NCBI GenBank assembly: GCA_007922225.1
Contig: ML680053.1
Location: forward strand, 22,442,379-22,506,378
DNA length: 64,000 bases
Direction of reading: 5' to 3'
Source of the DNA: Emydura subglobosa
Taxonomy: Eukaryota; Chordata; Testudines; Chelidae
Below are positions 10,101 through 22,545 of this stretch, piece by piece. Position 1 is the stretch's first letter. Every line of letters begins with the position of its first letter. Made by a program: the position numbers and the translations under genes. The notes beneath the pieces are model-generated. The model worked only from the letters and a program-made list of their open reading frames with translations. It was not told the DNA's origin and did no database searches.

Positions 10101-10975
10101 GGTATATCAAATCACCTAGCACTGGATTCCTCTATGATCAGAAATGGCACAGAGATGTGTGGGTGTGTGTGCATGTGCCAGGCCCTCAGAAGGGTGTGGC
10201 CTTACCAAGATGCTTAACTATGTGGCTAGCAAAGCCTGTTTGATTTCTGTTGCTTAGCTACTGTAATGTTTGTTATTGGTGACTAACAACCTTTTCCTAA
10301 TTGTATTATGCAAAGTGCAAGTCCACCTTTCACATTACATACTCATAATGTTCCCCGGTCCTTAATTTTGCCACCCTCAAGACACAGGTAATAGGGCATA
10401 TTATGTAATGTAACAATGTAGGATCTTTTCCTGACCTTTGCAACAATATCAGTTCACTGAATAGTGGTGGCAGCTATTTGTCTTGGCAGAGCCTTCCCAA
10501 ACGTGTAGTACTACTACTACAATATATACTTATGCTAGACCCCAGCTTTTCTTAACCCATGTCACCTGTCTTTGATGATCTTTTCCCCTGGACTGGCATC
10601 ATCCTTTCTCTATACATGTACTTCCTTTATCCATGCCTTAGGAGATATTATCCTCTGTTTCACATTAATTCTTTCCTTGGCATAATAGGGATTTGTCACA
10701 TGGGGATTGAGAGCTCTGGTTATGTGTGATCTGCTGCACATTGTGTCTCTGGGACATGAAAAATTCACATAAAGTTTATAGAGCACAGAAAAGTTTTTTA
10801 TGCTGCCTACTTGAAAGAGATCTTTTTATTGCATCTTTTAACCCTTTCAACTGTGTTGCACTGCAGAGGACGGTATTGTCAATCTCCCAAAGCACTTTAT
10901 AAAGGATGCTTCAGCATGAAAAATGTTATATTACTGTAAGCAATATTCAGCAGAATAACATCCAAAACCAAAAGG
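10101..10975. other. Unassigned DNA, no gene seen
   Basis: AT-rich sequence with no recognisable repeat, coding frame or RNA gene. A short tandem 'tactactactac' lies near 10509-10520. Confidence 0.4.
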
Positions 10976-11190
10976 AAGGATGGTCCTGTTGTTTGGGCAC
11001 TAGCCTGGGCTTTAGATAACTAAGATTCAATTCCTTGCTCTGAGTCAGATGTCCCATGTGACCTTGGGCAAGTCACATAGCTCCTCTATTCTTCATCTGT
11101 AAAAGGGAGCTGATAGTATTTCATCATAGGGGTGTTGTAAAGATAAATACATTAAAAATTATGAGAAGCTCAGATTCTGCAGTAAGGGGG
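10976..11190 (+). mobile_element. MIR SINE, nearly full length
   Basis: The tRNA-like head ('gggcactagcctgggc') is followed by 'atgtgaccttgggcaagtca', 'cttcatctgtaaaaggga', 'ggggtgttgtaaagataaat' and 'attatgagaagctcagat'. All core blocks appear in order, which makes this the clearest MIR in the window. A run of 12 G at 11186-11197 sits at its 3' edge. Confidence 0.9.
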
Positions 11191-14100
11191 GGGGGGGCAA
11201 CAGAAGTGCCTAAAATAGAGTTGGAAGTCCTGTGGCTTGAAGTTCTAGAGGGGAGGGAGGTCACTACTGTTACCCCAAAAATGAATTTTGGGTCATTGCT
11301 ATAATGACCTGCCTATTGCCTCCTTAGTCTGTTCTTCCCGAGGTTAAAATTCCCAGGGTTGTTAAGGACATGGATATAATCTTCCGATTAAGTAATTGAA
11401 ACCGGTAGAATTCTTTCCAAAACAAAGTATCTTTTGATTAAAGTAACTAACAATCCCTACTACAGTATGATCTAAAAATCCTACCCAAGGCACAAAACAC
11501 CTGAGATACAAATCCGATTGCAGGATACAGCATTTAGAATCATTTAAACTATATCTCTTGTAGTTTAAGTGAAGCAATTTGTTGCTTTAAAGTTTGCATC
11601 TATGTTGCAATTAATAACAGAATTTTATGCATTCTTATCAACACACACACACTAACCATATATACTATCCTGTCCTGTACTTATACTAAACTATAATTAA
11701 AAGAATATTAAGCTTACTCTTTAAGACCGTTGATGTTTCCTTTAAAAAATCACTGTTGCTGTTGTTCAGTTAATGGTCAGTCAGCTCTGCTCCATTTCAG
11801 TTTTCTTCTCTCTCTCTGCAGCAGCTTTTCTGACTTCTCTTGCTGCCATCCTGGCTCTCCCCAAACACCTCTCTCTTTCTCAGATGCAGACTCTGGACTC
11901 CGAAACGGTTGCTGGCAGATGGCCTTTTAAATTACATTGTAGCTCTCTCTTTACATACCTTTCTATTTCAGAAGCAACTACCTCACTTGCACATACTCAG
12001 TCTTAACCATTGCTTCAGAATTCTGATTGACAGCTCTGACATTTAAAACAAGAGGTGACCAGTATGAGAGGATTCTGACCAGCCAGCTGCTCAGCTAACT
12101 GACCTGTCATCCCTCCCCTTACTGCACATGCTCAGTAGCCACCCATCTTGCACATATTCACTGTTGTCATTTACCTCAAGGCTGTGATTCTGCCACTCCA
12201 CACACCCATACTTTGCTCCCTGCCAATGCACCATTTTAAAAATCCTAGGTTCTTATTGAGCATATTCAGAGTCTGCAGCAGTAATTTTACAGAGGAGAGA
12301 CTTTTGCTTATTCAGAATAGAGATCAGAAATGCAAAGAAGAGACAGGAGAATTTCTCTGGTAATATTACTACCATCTGTCAGTGAATAGGGTGAAAAAAA
12401 GCAGACAAAAGCTCTGCAAGGAAGGAGCTCTCTGCCACCATCCATTGGTGAACAGGGGAAGTACAGCTCTGCAGAAAACTTCATTTGCATAAGCTTTGAA
12501 CCTAGAAATCCTTCAGGTGACACTGTGCATTAACTCTGAAGTTGTAGGGTGGTGGGACTGACCTGAGGCGGGGTGGCAAGAAGTTCTTACCTTGTGCCAA
12601 AGACTTTACTTAAAGGTTTTATATGGCATTGATCCCCCTTCACTGAAGACTTCATGACAAGAAGCAACAGGATTTGGGTCTAACTAGGTGGACCAGGTGC
12701 TGAGCAGATGCTAGAGAGAAGGAAGTTCTTCCCTACAAAACCTTCGGTTGGCTATGGTTCTCCTCTGCAGATCATCCAATGGCTGGACTATCCCACTCAT
12801 GCAGTCCTCCCATACCGTGAGGGAGGACAGTTGTATCTGGGTAGCAGCAAAATCACTGACCTCACCTCATATGCCCTCCCGTGCACTGCTACACTGGAGT
12901 GTTGCATCCCATTTCTGGTCTCTTTCAGATAGGGACATTACTCCCTTAGACTATTTTCGAGTGCAAAATATTCCCATTAAGGAAGCATGTCTGTCTCTTT
13001 GGCTTGCTCCTTCTCAGTTGATAAAGCAACGGCTGAGGCAGTACTATTAATATTGACAGTTCCCAATAGAATAGGAAGACATCAAGTTACAGGCCAATTA
13101 ATGGAAACATGAATATTAAACTGCAAGGCACTGCAGATATATGGGCAGTTGCTTCAGTACAATATAGACAAAACAATATCGTACTAGTAAAGCTAAACTA
13201 GGACTCCTGCAATAAAAATATTTCCAGGAAAGAGGGAGATTTATTCCATTAATCTTACTCTAATTTAAGATCAAAGACAACCACTTTAAGAGGCTGGAAC
13301 ATTTCCCATAAAATAAATTTATGTACAGATTATAAAATATGTAGTGAATTCATAATGCTATCTAGATTTATCAAGACTTGTTGGCACTACGGTAGGTGTT
13401 GTACATCATTCTCAATTTATTTAATAGAAAAAACAGCTACAAATAGTGCCTGTTGTCCTGTAATGGGGTTCTGCATGGAGTTGAGGTCCTCTTTCAGCAA
13501 AGCACTTACACACATGCTTATATCACAGCTGCCATCTTGGTTGACACACCAGTGATTGACCCCAGGACCTCCAGAATTATAAGCGTGAGCTAAATAACAA
13601 AACTCTTTGGCTACAGCTGAAATAGACTCATGTTTGGCAGATCAGGAACAGAGGGTGACTTGTAATATACTCACTAGTGGTTTAGGCTTAAGTCCACGGA
13701 ATTAAATGAGACTTGAGCACATGCTTAAAGCTAAGCATGTGCTTTGTTGAATAGGGCTGGACTTAACAACATGCTTCCATACTTTGCTGCATTGAGGCCT
13801 AAGAGAATGTCCACCCAGATTAAGACTGGGGCCAATGGTTTTATTTTATTTTAAACGTTCTCTCAGAACAAGCCCTTCAACAGATATGGTAGATAGTTAA
13901 TGTGCATTCCACAAATCGGCTTGTACAGGGAAAATTAGTTCCATTTTCAAAAACTGCCAGGTGTATTTCAAGTAACAAATCCAATTTCCTAGAAAATTAA
14001 ACTGAAAAATTGCAAGCTTTCTTCACTTCCTTTGCACCGATGGAGCCAACTTTTCAAAAGTGCACCCCAGGTGCTGACCTCTTTTGAAACTTTTTATTAA

Positions 14101-14655
14101 GGCAAAGTTACAATAAAATGTTTACATCCTACATTACTTATTCAGGATCAGGTTCATACTCAAAACGACTTATTAAGGATTCTGGCTTGTTGGCTGGGGA
14201 ACGCTCCTCCTCTGAACTCGTTTGAAAATCCGGGGTGGAATTCTGTGCCTCCCTATGCACTGCAGGGGGGCTATGGTGGTTCTAATCACCTTTGCATCCT
14301 CCCAACCCTGGGCGGTGCCAGAGTTACTTAGACATACCTTGGGGACTAAATCCAGCAGCCTCATAATCTCCACAGATCCGCAGGCTGTGGCCCTGCCCAA
14401 CATTTCCTTCTTGCTCCAGCACACCTGCAATGCTAAAGCTTACAAAGATTCCTCAGAAGGCAGGCTTATGGCTGTCTTGGCGGTACCTATGCCACAGGAA
14501 TTCTCCAATCCAAAAGGGCTGAGAGCAGAGGTGAAGATCTCACCCTGGCTCATGAATGGGCCCCGAACCCTTTAGCTAAATCTGTCTCATAGGGAGATAG
14601 TGAAGTTCGAAAAATAAACTTGCCTGATCAAAATAACTGTTTGCATCTTCTCATA
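11191..14655. other. Unassigned DNA, no gene seen
   Basis: Contains the end of the G12 run, an (AC)6 run at 11641-11652 and several overlapping frames of 66-117 codons (11730-12046, 12148-12363, 12748-13050, 14222-14575). I recognise no domain in them and they overlap in different frames. The 12540-13060 and 14160-14590 stretches are less AT-rich and could be old repeat or LTR material. I cannot name a family. Confidence 0.4.
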
Positions 14656-14663
14656 GTCTAGAG

Positions 14664-15044
14664 CAGGGGTGGGGAACCTTTTCCCTGCCAAGGGCCATTT
14701 TGGTATGCCTACCGTCATTCGCGGGCCATGCCGCCGAATCCCGCCGCCGCCGAAAAGGGGCACTGCCCGCCACCGCCGTGAAACCGCGCCGCCGCCGACT
14801 CCACTCCCGCCGCCGAAATGCCACCGCCGTTTCCGCCTTTTCGGCGGCGTGGTTTTACAGTGTCCCCGGGGTGCCGTGGACCAGTAACCGCCTCCGAACT
14901 CCCCCCGCCGCCGAAAATGGGCACATGGCGGCGGGGTTTCGGCGGCAAGCTTTCGGCGGCGCGCACTTCCTGCCCGCCCGCGGGCTGGATCAAATTCTTT
15001 CGCGGGCCGGATCCGGCCCGCGGGCCGGAGGTTCCCCACCCCTG
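14664..15044. mobile_element. hAT-type MITE with perfect ends and 8-bp target duplication
   Basis: Both ends carry the same terminal inverted repeat, 'caggggtggggaacct', a perfect 16-bp match. It is flanked on both sides by 'gtctagag' (14656-14663 and 15045-15052), an exact 8-bp duplication. Ends starting CAGGGGT together with 8-bp duplications are the mark of the hAT superfamily. The 381-bp interior is very rich in CCG/CGG and CpG, with its own mirror blocks such as 'cgcgggccgg' near the right end. It has no transposase, so it was mobilised in trans. Frames across it (14587-15150 and others) are products of its base composition. Confidence 0.93.
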
Positions 15045-15160
15045 GTCTAGAGTGTGAGCTCTCTGGGGTGGGGACTGTCTTTTTACTATGTCCCCATATA
15101 GTACCAAGCACAGTGTGGGCCTGACCCTTAATCAGGGCCCCAAAGTGCAACTGTAATACA
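15045..15160 (+). mobile_element. MIR-like SINE 3' tail, interrupted by the hAT MITE
   Basis: The sequence 'gtgagctctctggggtgggg', 'actgtctttttactatgt', 'ccaagcacagtgtgggcc' and 'ctgtaatacaaatta' matches the 3' part of a MIR-related SINE common in sauropsids. The hAT element landed at its left edge, and the duplicated 'gtctagag' belongs to this older sequence. The same 3' tail occurs at 37560-37720. Confidence 0.65.
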
Positions 15161-15164
15161 AATT

Positions 15165-15285
15165 ATGAGTCACCTGTTCTGTTCACTCCCTCTGAAGCAC
15201 CTGGCATTGGCCATTGTCAGAAGACGGGATACTGGGATAGATGGACCATCGGCCTGACCCAGTCAGACCATTCTTATGTTCTCAA
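15165..15285 (+). mobile_element. CR1 LINE, extreme 3' end
   Basis: Reads 'gttcactccctctgaagcac', 'ctggcattggccattgtcag', 'gatagatggaccatc' and ends 'ccattcttatgttct'. Only the last 120 bases or so of the 3' UTR are present. It belongs to the same subfamily as 9091-9990. Confidence 0.88.
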
Positions 15286-18200
15286 CACTAATAATCTATG
15301 ATGATTAGTTCCCTCTGGTGCATCTACAAAGTGACTCAGGAAAATCATATGGAGCATCAGCATAGCTCTTAATTTTCCCACTTGTGTGGAACATCCTGGG
15401 TTTTATCCCAATTGGGGGTTGCATGTTCTGCCATCCAGTTATATCCTCAGATTGTCCCACCACGACTCCACTTCTGCCTTCTTGGGGGACTATATTCATA
15501 CTTCTGCCTTAGCTGTATGCAGGGCCAGATTGAGCAGCTGGTAATAGTGCACACTTGGCTCTCCTTAGGACTGCCTGGCATACTCAGCCATCCATCTCTC
15601 CCCTGCCAGCACAGAATCCATCTCTCCCCTGCCATTCACTGTTTCCTCCTTTCTGGATACACTGCCTTCAATGGGAGCAGTTGGCAACACCTCTAGAGAG
15701 ACAGGACACAGAAGGGATAACACAAGGATTTGCTGTTGGTGATAAAGATGGAAGGCTGTATGTCCATGTCCAACAATGCAACACATACCAGCACTTCTGA
15801 GAGGTATGAATTATTAGGCCAAGAGTGATTTTTTTTAAATTTAATGTGATATGTTGTATGATTATCTTAGATGTTGGGACATGTGAAAATATGCCTGCTT
15901 CTCTGTCAAGGAAAGAGAACAGCCAGGTAAAAAGTTTGTCATCAACCTGATCAGGTGAACAACTTGGTCAGCAATCCAATCAGGTAAATAACTGAGTTAG
16001 CAAATTAATCTTAGTGTGAGGCAGAAAAAGTGTTTATACAACATATAAGGAATAACTTTCTAACAATGTATTTAAGGCAAGCACCTCAATGTGCACTTGC
16101 ATTTAACCTTATGCTGTGTCCTGTTTCGGTGGACTGATCACTCACTGAACTAGCGAATAGATAACATACTTCTTCCGCTCAAGAGTCTGTTTGTGAACCT
16201 GTGCGTTCTGGGTAGCAGGGAAAAGGACCAGTCAACATCTTGTTAAAAAGACAGCTTAAAGCTTTTGAGAAATAAAATAAATTATTTATGATGATTTTGA
16301 ATGTTGTCATAATATTATTGTCTCTTTCCATTGTATTTCACTTTTTCTCTTTTAGGATTTACACATACCTTTCAGATCCTGCAGATCTTCAAATTCTAGA
16401 CCTGTATTAATCACCTTTTCTTGAATTGTTGTTTGATGCTTTAAATATACAGCAATACTTTTTTCTGGGTTTAATAATTCATCCATTTTCCTTGTCTTTT
16501 GGGTATATATGTACAATATTTATTTGGATCCACAATTTCTATGTTTGCTTTTGTACAAAAATCCTTTCTAAAATAATAGTAAAATCAAAACCAAAAGATG
16601 ATGTTTACAGTGAGAGAGATGTTGTGATAGGGCTAATATCCTGTTGAGAACAGGGTTGCTGTTCAGATAATGAAGAAATTATTAGTGCCACCTATTGGCA
16701 GAAAATGTAATTATGAAAAATGAGACCCTAGGAGAATAATGCAAAAAATTCTGGTAATATTTTTTTCAATATTATATCTGTCTTTCAAAAATAAATCCGG
16801 TTATACAAGGACCACACTCTTTCTTGTGTTTTTTCCCCTTTTTTTCCCATCACAGATATTCTAGAGAATATATTTACTATCAGAAAAATTTGCAGAGAAT
16901 TTTCAGTGGATATTGGAAAATATATAGAAAGTGTGAATTTTGAAATTGTAAATGCTGCTAATCATATGGAACACCTTATTCTAAAGAGGATGCTCATCCA
17001 GTTGGGAATGGAAATATACCATGTGATCTGTAGGTCCAGTCACGTAATATGAGATAAAGAGGTTAAACCAGTAAATAATTATGCAATAAGCTTGTTGTTA
17101 TGTCCACATTCTGGGAATGACCCTGCTAAATATCTTCTGCAAGGTGCTAGTAACATGCTGAGAACTGTAGGTACTCAGCATCTTTAAGAGGTGCTGATGT
17201 CCCCTTTTTATTGCCCCCCCTCTTTTCTTTCTTTAATTAATGTGACATATCACTATTTATGGAGAATGACTAGGACAAGAGTAAATGAAAGTCAGCATTG
17301 GGAGACTAACAGAAAGCAATGAAGGCTGAGGAATGCTTTCAAGGAGCAGAATGAGATTTTATAGCATGCCGGTTCAGGGAAGATATTTCAGAGAGCCCAA
17401 TCCTGAACTTTTTATACTAAAAAACCTTTTGAAAAATATAATCAACTTCAAAGAAAGATATTGAATGAGAACACTTCTTACAGGAATCCTAAAAAAGACT
17501 CCTAAGAACTAGTGAGCTCTCAGTTATAATATCAAAAGATATAAACATCTTGTCATCTTTCCAATGAGACAAAATCAATAGTATCTATTCTCCAATTATT
17601 TATCTGTGAGGTGGATATAGATTTCCATGTACTCAAAATGAATTTGTTATTCTTAAATATTGGTATAGTTTAGTAAATGTCTTGCAGAGAAGATTACTTT
17701 TTTGTTGTTTGATGTCAATGGGAATTTTGCCCCTGATTTCAATGCGGCCAGAATTTCACTCCAAGTAGTTAAGTCTAATGACTTATTAGAATATTGGAGC
17801 ATCACTTGAACTATAGTATATCAATCAACTTTGTTCATATCACTATATTCCTGGGATCTTCTGTTTATAAAGCTGAACTATATGAAGGCAGATTGTTATA
17901 AATCAAAGCTATAGGGCCTACCTACAGGTTGGATCCTACTTTTTCCTAAGCATTTTAGAGTAACCTTTCTATGGGGATTTTATTATATGAAAAATTTCAA
18001 ACCTACATTAGATTTCTTTATTGCCAGTGACAATCACTGCCAGCAAATATATTTCCGTAGACTGATTTAGAGAAATCAACTAATTGATCACAATCACAGG
18101 CTCAATGCTTCCACCACCAGTCTCATTTTCCACCTTGGAGTCTCAAATATTATTAATTTTTGTATTCTTTCTCCATAGAAGATATTTCTTTAGCTAGAGC

Positions 18201-19741
18201 AAAATGCACAAATACTATAACTATTGCCTCAACATATAAATCAACAGAAACAAACCCTTTACTTTTTCTTGCTTCATCTTTTATCAGTTGATTACATAAG
18301 GACCCTTATGTGTTGCTCAGTAGTAGTAGTATTTTTCTTAGTTTGGCAAATAGCAATGTTCCCCATGGAATTCTTTAGCAGTTACTGCCATACTGGACAG
18401 TTCCCCAGTGACACTAGACCTTGCAGCTCTTTTAGCACAGAGGTGGTTGATGTTATGGAATCTGTAGAACATTGCAGGAACCATTGTAGTTACTGTGGCC
18501 ATTAGCTTTCTCCTTAGAGGTTTCATTCCTTTTATTGAGAATTTGCAAACTAGTAGGATACTAGTTCTACAGCTCACACAAATGGGAAACAATTGCAAAG
18601 GCAAAGTTATATGGGTAGAGTTTAGTGTGGATAACAATAACTCCAATGTATATAGTGCTGTACTGCAGGATGGCATTTTATACCAATCGTATATTGGTAT
18701 AAAATGCCATAATCGTATACGCTGGTCAATCGTAATACAATCAGCAATGGTAAGCTAATGAGTGAGAGCAAAACAACCTTGACTTTTGATCTGAAGAATT
18801 ACAATATCACACAATCACATTTTTATACATTAAAATTGGAACACTACTATGGCTCAGAATAAAAATCTAATTAGAAAGCTCAGTCGAGCCAATCCTCCTT
18901 TTATTCTAATTGATGTAGCCACCACTTCAAAAACTTTACTCTTAAAAATCACCATAAACATTGTGTTTCCAGAGGACAAAGATGGTGATAAAGAGAGTTT
19001 AAAGTATCCTGTGCTGTTGGCTGTTTTTTAATTAACCAAATATTAAATAAGACTTTCCTGGTAAGTTCTGGATCAAAATGTTGGAATTCCCTACAGCAGA
19101 AATATGTGCTATGAGGCAGATTTATTTTAAGATAATTCCATCAGAGAAACCCTAAACTGAAAATCCTCCAGCTGTTTGCCAAAAATATTGCAATTTAAGG
19201 ATTTTCTCCAGACAACTGCAGTGGAAGTCATATGCACTTGTCAAGACGGATATGTTAATGGATTAATCACAGGACATAATCAAGCACCTGCCATTACAAC
19301 CAATACCGCTCCCCTACAAAAAAAGAAAATGCTAGCATTTTAAGAATTACGGTTAGTTGGACAAGAACAGAAAACGCACATGCTCTCTTTAAATGCTGAT
19401 ACTGTTTCTGATTAAATGATTAAATTTATGGGTGAAATCCTGACTCCATTAAATTCAATGGGAGCTTTGCCACTGAGTTCAGTTGGGCCAGATATTACCT
19501 ATAAGATGTTATTTTAACATATATTGTATGACTGATACTTAAATATTTATTTTGCCTTCACAATGTATTTAGGACCTGATCCTACAAACTCTTACATTGA
19601 TTCCTATGGCCTGATTCAGGAAGCCATTCTTATTCAGAAAAACACATAAGTATATACTTAATTTTAAGCCCCACTGTGTAACTTAGACATACGTTTAAGT
19701 GCTTTTCTGAATGGGGACTCTAGTACTTACTTGAACATGTA
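15286..19741. other. Unassigned AT-rich DNA, no gene seen
   Basis: No gene or clear repeat family. Local features: a near-exact 19-base direct repeat ('atccatctctcccctgcca') at about 15589 and 15617; a possible LTR-like stretch at 15880-16250 without paired ends; a hairpin at 18670-18710; and fragments of the 'ttcaatgggagcttt' type near 17712-17758 and 19430-19500 that resemble the palindromic MITEs at 54.5 kb. Frames such as 18224-18505 and 16426-16647 are not recognisable. Confidence 0.4.
18670..18710. repeat. Perfect 18-bp inverted repeat (hairpin)
   Basis: The left arm 'atggcattttataccaat' (18670-18687) is exactly complementary to the right arm 'attggtataaaatgccat' (18693-18710) across a 5-base loop, 'cgtat'. 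It is not followed by a T-run and nothing around it suggests a gene or a known element. Confidence 0.95.
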
Positions 19742-20745
19742 GTCATAGATTCATATTCATAGATTCCAGGGCCAGAAGGGACCATTATGCTCATCTAGTG
19801 TGACTTCTTGTATATCACAGGACACAGAACTTTCCCAAAATAATTCCCACAGCATACCTTTTAGAAAAAAATCCAATCTTAATTTAATAATTATGAGTGA
19901 TGGAGACCCCACCACAACTCTTGGTAAATTGTTCCAATGGTTAATTACCCTTATATTACAAAAATTATGGTTTATTTCCAGTCTGAATTTCTCTAGCTTC
20001 AACTTCCAGCCACTGGATTGTGTTATACCTTTCTCTGCTAGATTGAAGAGCCCATATTAAATATTTGTTTCCAATGGAGATACTTACAGACTGTAATCGA
20101 TATCCCTTAACTTCTTTTTGTTAAACTAAATAAATTGAGCTCTTTGAATCCATCATTTTAAATCATGTTTTCTAATCCTTTAATCATTCTTGTGGCTCTT
20201 CTCTGAACCCTCTCCAATTTATCAACTTCCTTCTTGAATTGTGGATACCAGAACTAGACATAGTATTATAGCAGTGGTCTCACCAGTGCCAAATACAGAG
20301 GTAAAATAATCTCTCTACTCCAACTTGAAAATCTTCTGTTTAAGCATCCGAGTATCAAATTAGCTCTTTTGTCTACAGCGTCAGATTCAGAGCTCATGTT
20401 TAGCTGATTATCCACCATGACCTCCAAATATATTTTTAAGACACTGCTTCCCAGGATAGGGACACCCAGCCTGTAAGTATGGCCTACATTCTTTCCTCCT
20501 AGATGTATACATTTATATTCAGCTCTATTAAAACTCATATTGCTTGCTTCCTCCCAGTTAACAAGTGATCCTGATAGCTCTGAATTGTCCCCTGTCCTCT
20601 TCAGTATTTACCACATCTCTAACCTTTTTGTCATGTGCAAACTTTATCAGTGATGATTTTATGTTTTCTTCCAGGTCATTCATAAAAATGTTAAATAACA
20701 TAAAGCCAAGAATCAATCCCTGTGGGACCTCACTGTAAACACACC
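19742..20745 (-). mobile_element. CR1 LINE (minus strand), 3' part, left segment
   Basis: Begins with the reversed tail ('tcatagattcatattcatag') and '3-prime UTR' words ('gaagggaccattatgctcat'). It then runs through the C-terminal coding region into the RT 3' portion ('aatcaatccctgtgggacct'). The minus-strand frame 20266-20538 translates to the post-RT domain, with words such as DNQLNMSSESDAVDKRANLI and LPLYLALVRPLL. Sequence stops matching at about 20746 and resumes at 22977. Confidence 0.9.
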
Positions 20746-21845
20746 AACTTCCTTCAAGCTGGAAGGGTATATCGAGTGTGTTGCCTGATTTCTGGGTGTT
20801 TAGTAATTTGAATGGAGTTATAGGCTCGCCAATTGATCTGATCAGATGATAACAAGGTTCTAGTCCTGGAATCAGACTCCAGAAGAGTTTTTACAGAGAC
20901 CCCCGGGGTGCATGACAGGAATGCTCACACTGATAACTGAATCTGTGTAATTTTATAAGCTTTTATTAAGATAACATAAAATGATAGAAAAATGACTGAT
21001 TAAAAGAAAATGAATAATCAAGTGGATAATGGGTAAAATTACAGTCTTGTTCTAAAGACACATGTGATATATCTATTTATACAGTATGCTTTGGATTAAT
21101 ATACTCTCACCTTTCCTGGATGACCTGGTTGAGAGAGATGTCCGGTTCCTCAGCTCTTGAGGAGGGGTGGAGAGCTAAGCAATGCTCAAGAGTTAAGAGC
21201 TATACGACTAAGACTACAATAATACTAAGTATAAACTAAGAACAAAAGAGTCTAACAAACACTAACTAAAAGAAGCTTAAAGAAGGAATAGCTGACAATC
21301 GCACCCGAGTAACCTGGTTTGCCCTTTTTTATACCCTGAATAATATGGGTCCTCCTTCGAAGTCCAAACCTGGCTTCTTCATCCCCAAATTATTAGGGTG
21401 AGCTTATTCTATAGGCTGGCGGGTTCATGCGTATTAATGACATCTCCATATCGTTTCCAGATGGTTCTCTCATCTCGCCTTTGTTATTTCTGGCACTTTC
21501 TGTAGGTTTTGTGGTGTACCTGTGAAGTTTACCTGGGGCATAAACTGAGGCAGGTCTCGCCCTACCGCCCCGATCTTGATGCCTCCTGACTTATCTAGGG
21601 TAAAGGTTATAACCATATATGTCTTATCCTTTAACTCCTCATTATTTATCTGGGCCAAAGGGCCCAAACATATGTATGCTAACGGCCTTTGCTTTTCATA
21701 CAGGATGTGGCTTGTAGGTATCTTGCATTACAGTTATAATACTTTAACATGAATCTATGACTCTATTATAATAAAACCAATACTTAAATCTTTAAGGAAA
21801 GATATAAATGTGCAAGCAAGCAGGCTAGTCCTATAGGCTACATAG
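20746..21845. mobile_element. LTR-like insert inside the minus-strand CR1
   Basis: This block interrupts the minus-strand CR1 and is not CR1. It carries 'ataagcttttattaagat' near 20956 (a reversed AATAAA-type signal), short A-rich tracts and GC-richer promoter-like segments at 21120-21200 and 21540-21600. That layout fits a reversed LTR. I found no paired TG...CA ends or target duplication. The frame 21470-21667 (minus) is unrecognised. Confidence 0.4.
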
Positions 21846-22088
21846 TGGGGTCATGCAGGGATCAGTTCTGGGTCCCGTTCTGTTCCATATCTTCATCAAT
21901 GATTTAGCTAACGGCATAGAGAGTACACTTATCAAGTTTGCACATGACATCAACCTGGGAGGGGTTGCAAGTGCTTTGGAGGATAGGATTAAAATTCAAA
22001 ATGATCTAGACAAACTGGAGAAATGATCTGAAGTAAATAGGATGAAATGTAATAAGGACAAATGCAAAGGAAGTAACAATTTACAGTC
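21846..22088 (+). mobile_element. CR1 LINE (plus strand), RT fragment
   Basis: Translation gives QGSVLGPVLFHIFINDLANG, then STLIKFAHDINLGGVASALE, the CR1 reverse transcriptase around its catalytic box. The box reads FAHD where an active CR1 has FADD, so the catalytic site is damaged. The match ends at about 22088, where GC-rich sequence begins. Confidence 0.88.
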
Positions 22089-22545
22089 GTCAACTTTTAT
22101 TTTTGCCGGTGGGAGCTAGTGGGGGCGGGGTGCATGTCTCACAGTGGACTCCCATGCTCTGTTCACAGCCACCATGCTCTCCCTGCCCCACTTACCTGGA
22201 GGGGGAAGGCTCTATCCTTCTCCTGCTACGCCCACGCTGGAACGTTTGGCTGCTCTTCATGGCAGCCAGGCGGGAAGCCGCTTCCAACACCAGCCCCTCC
22301 CAGCCACTGTTCTGCAGCACAGCAGCTGCCTGCAAGAGAGCTTGGATGGGGGAGTAGCTTCCCCTCCCTGCCCAGGCTGGCTGCTGGACAGAGGCCAAGT
22401 GAACCAGAAACTCACTGGAGGAGTGGGAGGAAGAAAGGGGCTCTGGCTTGCTCAGTCCCTGCCCCTGGCAGCTAGCCTGGCCAGGGAAGGGAACTAGGGA
22501 AGCTGCTCCCCCAGCCAGGCTCTCGCAGGCAGCTGCCATGCTGCA
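22089..22545. other. GC-rich insert of unknown origin within CR1
   Basis: About 460 bases, clearly GC-richer than the surroundings, sit between the RT part and the 3' end of the plus-strand CR1. They replace the CR1 segment expected there. Several frames cross it on both strands (22103-22539), but all are composition artefacts with no recognised domain. It contains repeated 'cagctgcc/gcagctgc' words. It could be another MITE or a captured sequence. No termini were found. Confidence 0.5.

Noticed and set aside
14587..15150. Arginine/proline-rich frames of 70-187 codons on both strands
   Set aside because: They follow from the CCG/CGG composition of the hAT MITE, which has perfect inverted ends and no transposase.
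18670..18710. Hairpin as a microRNA precursor or transcription terminator
   Set aside because: The stem is only 18 bp with a 5-base loop, has no T-run, and there is no gene context in a eukaryotic window.
20746..21845. Calling this a full endogenous retrovirus
   Set aside because: Only LTR-like layout is visible. No gag, pol or env motif and no paired LTR ends were found.
22103..22539. Four overlapping frames of about 85-118 codons in a GC-rich block
   Set aside because: Open in several frames on both strands at once, which is an effect of composition. No domain is recognised.
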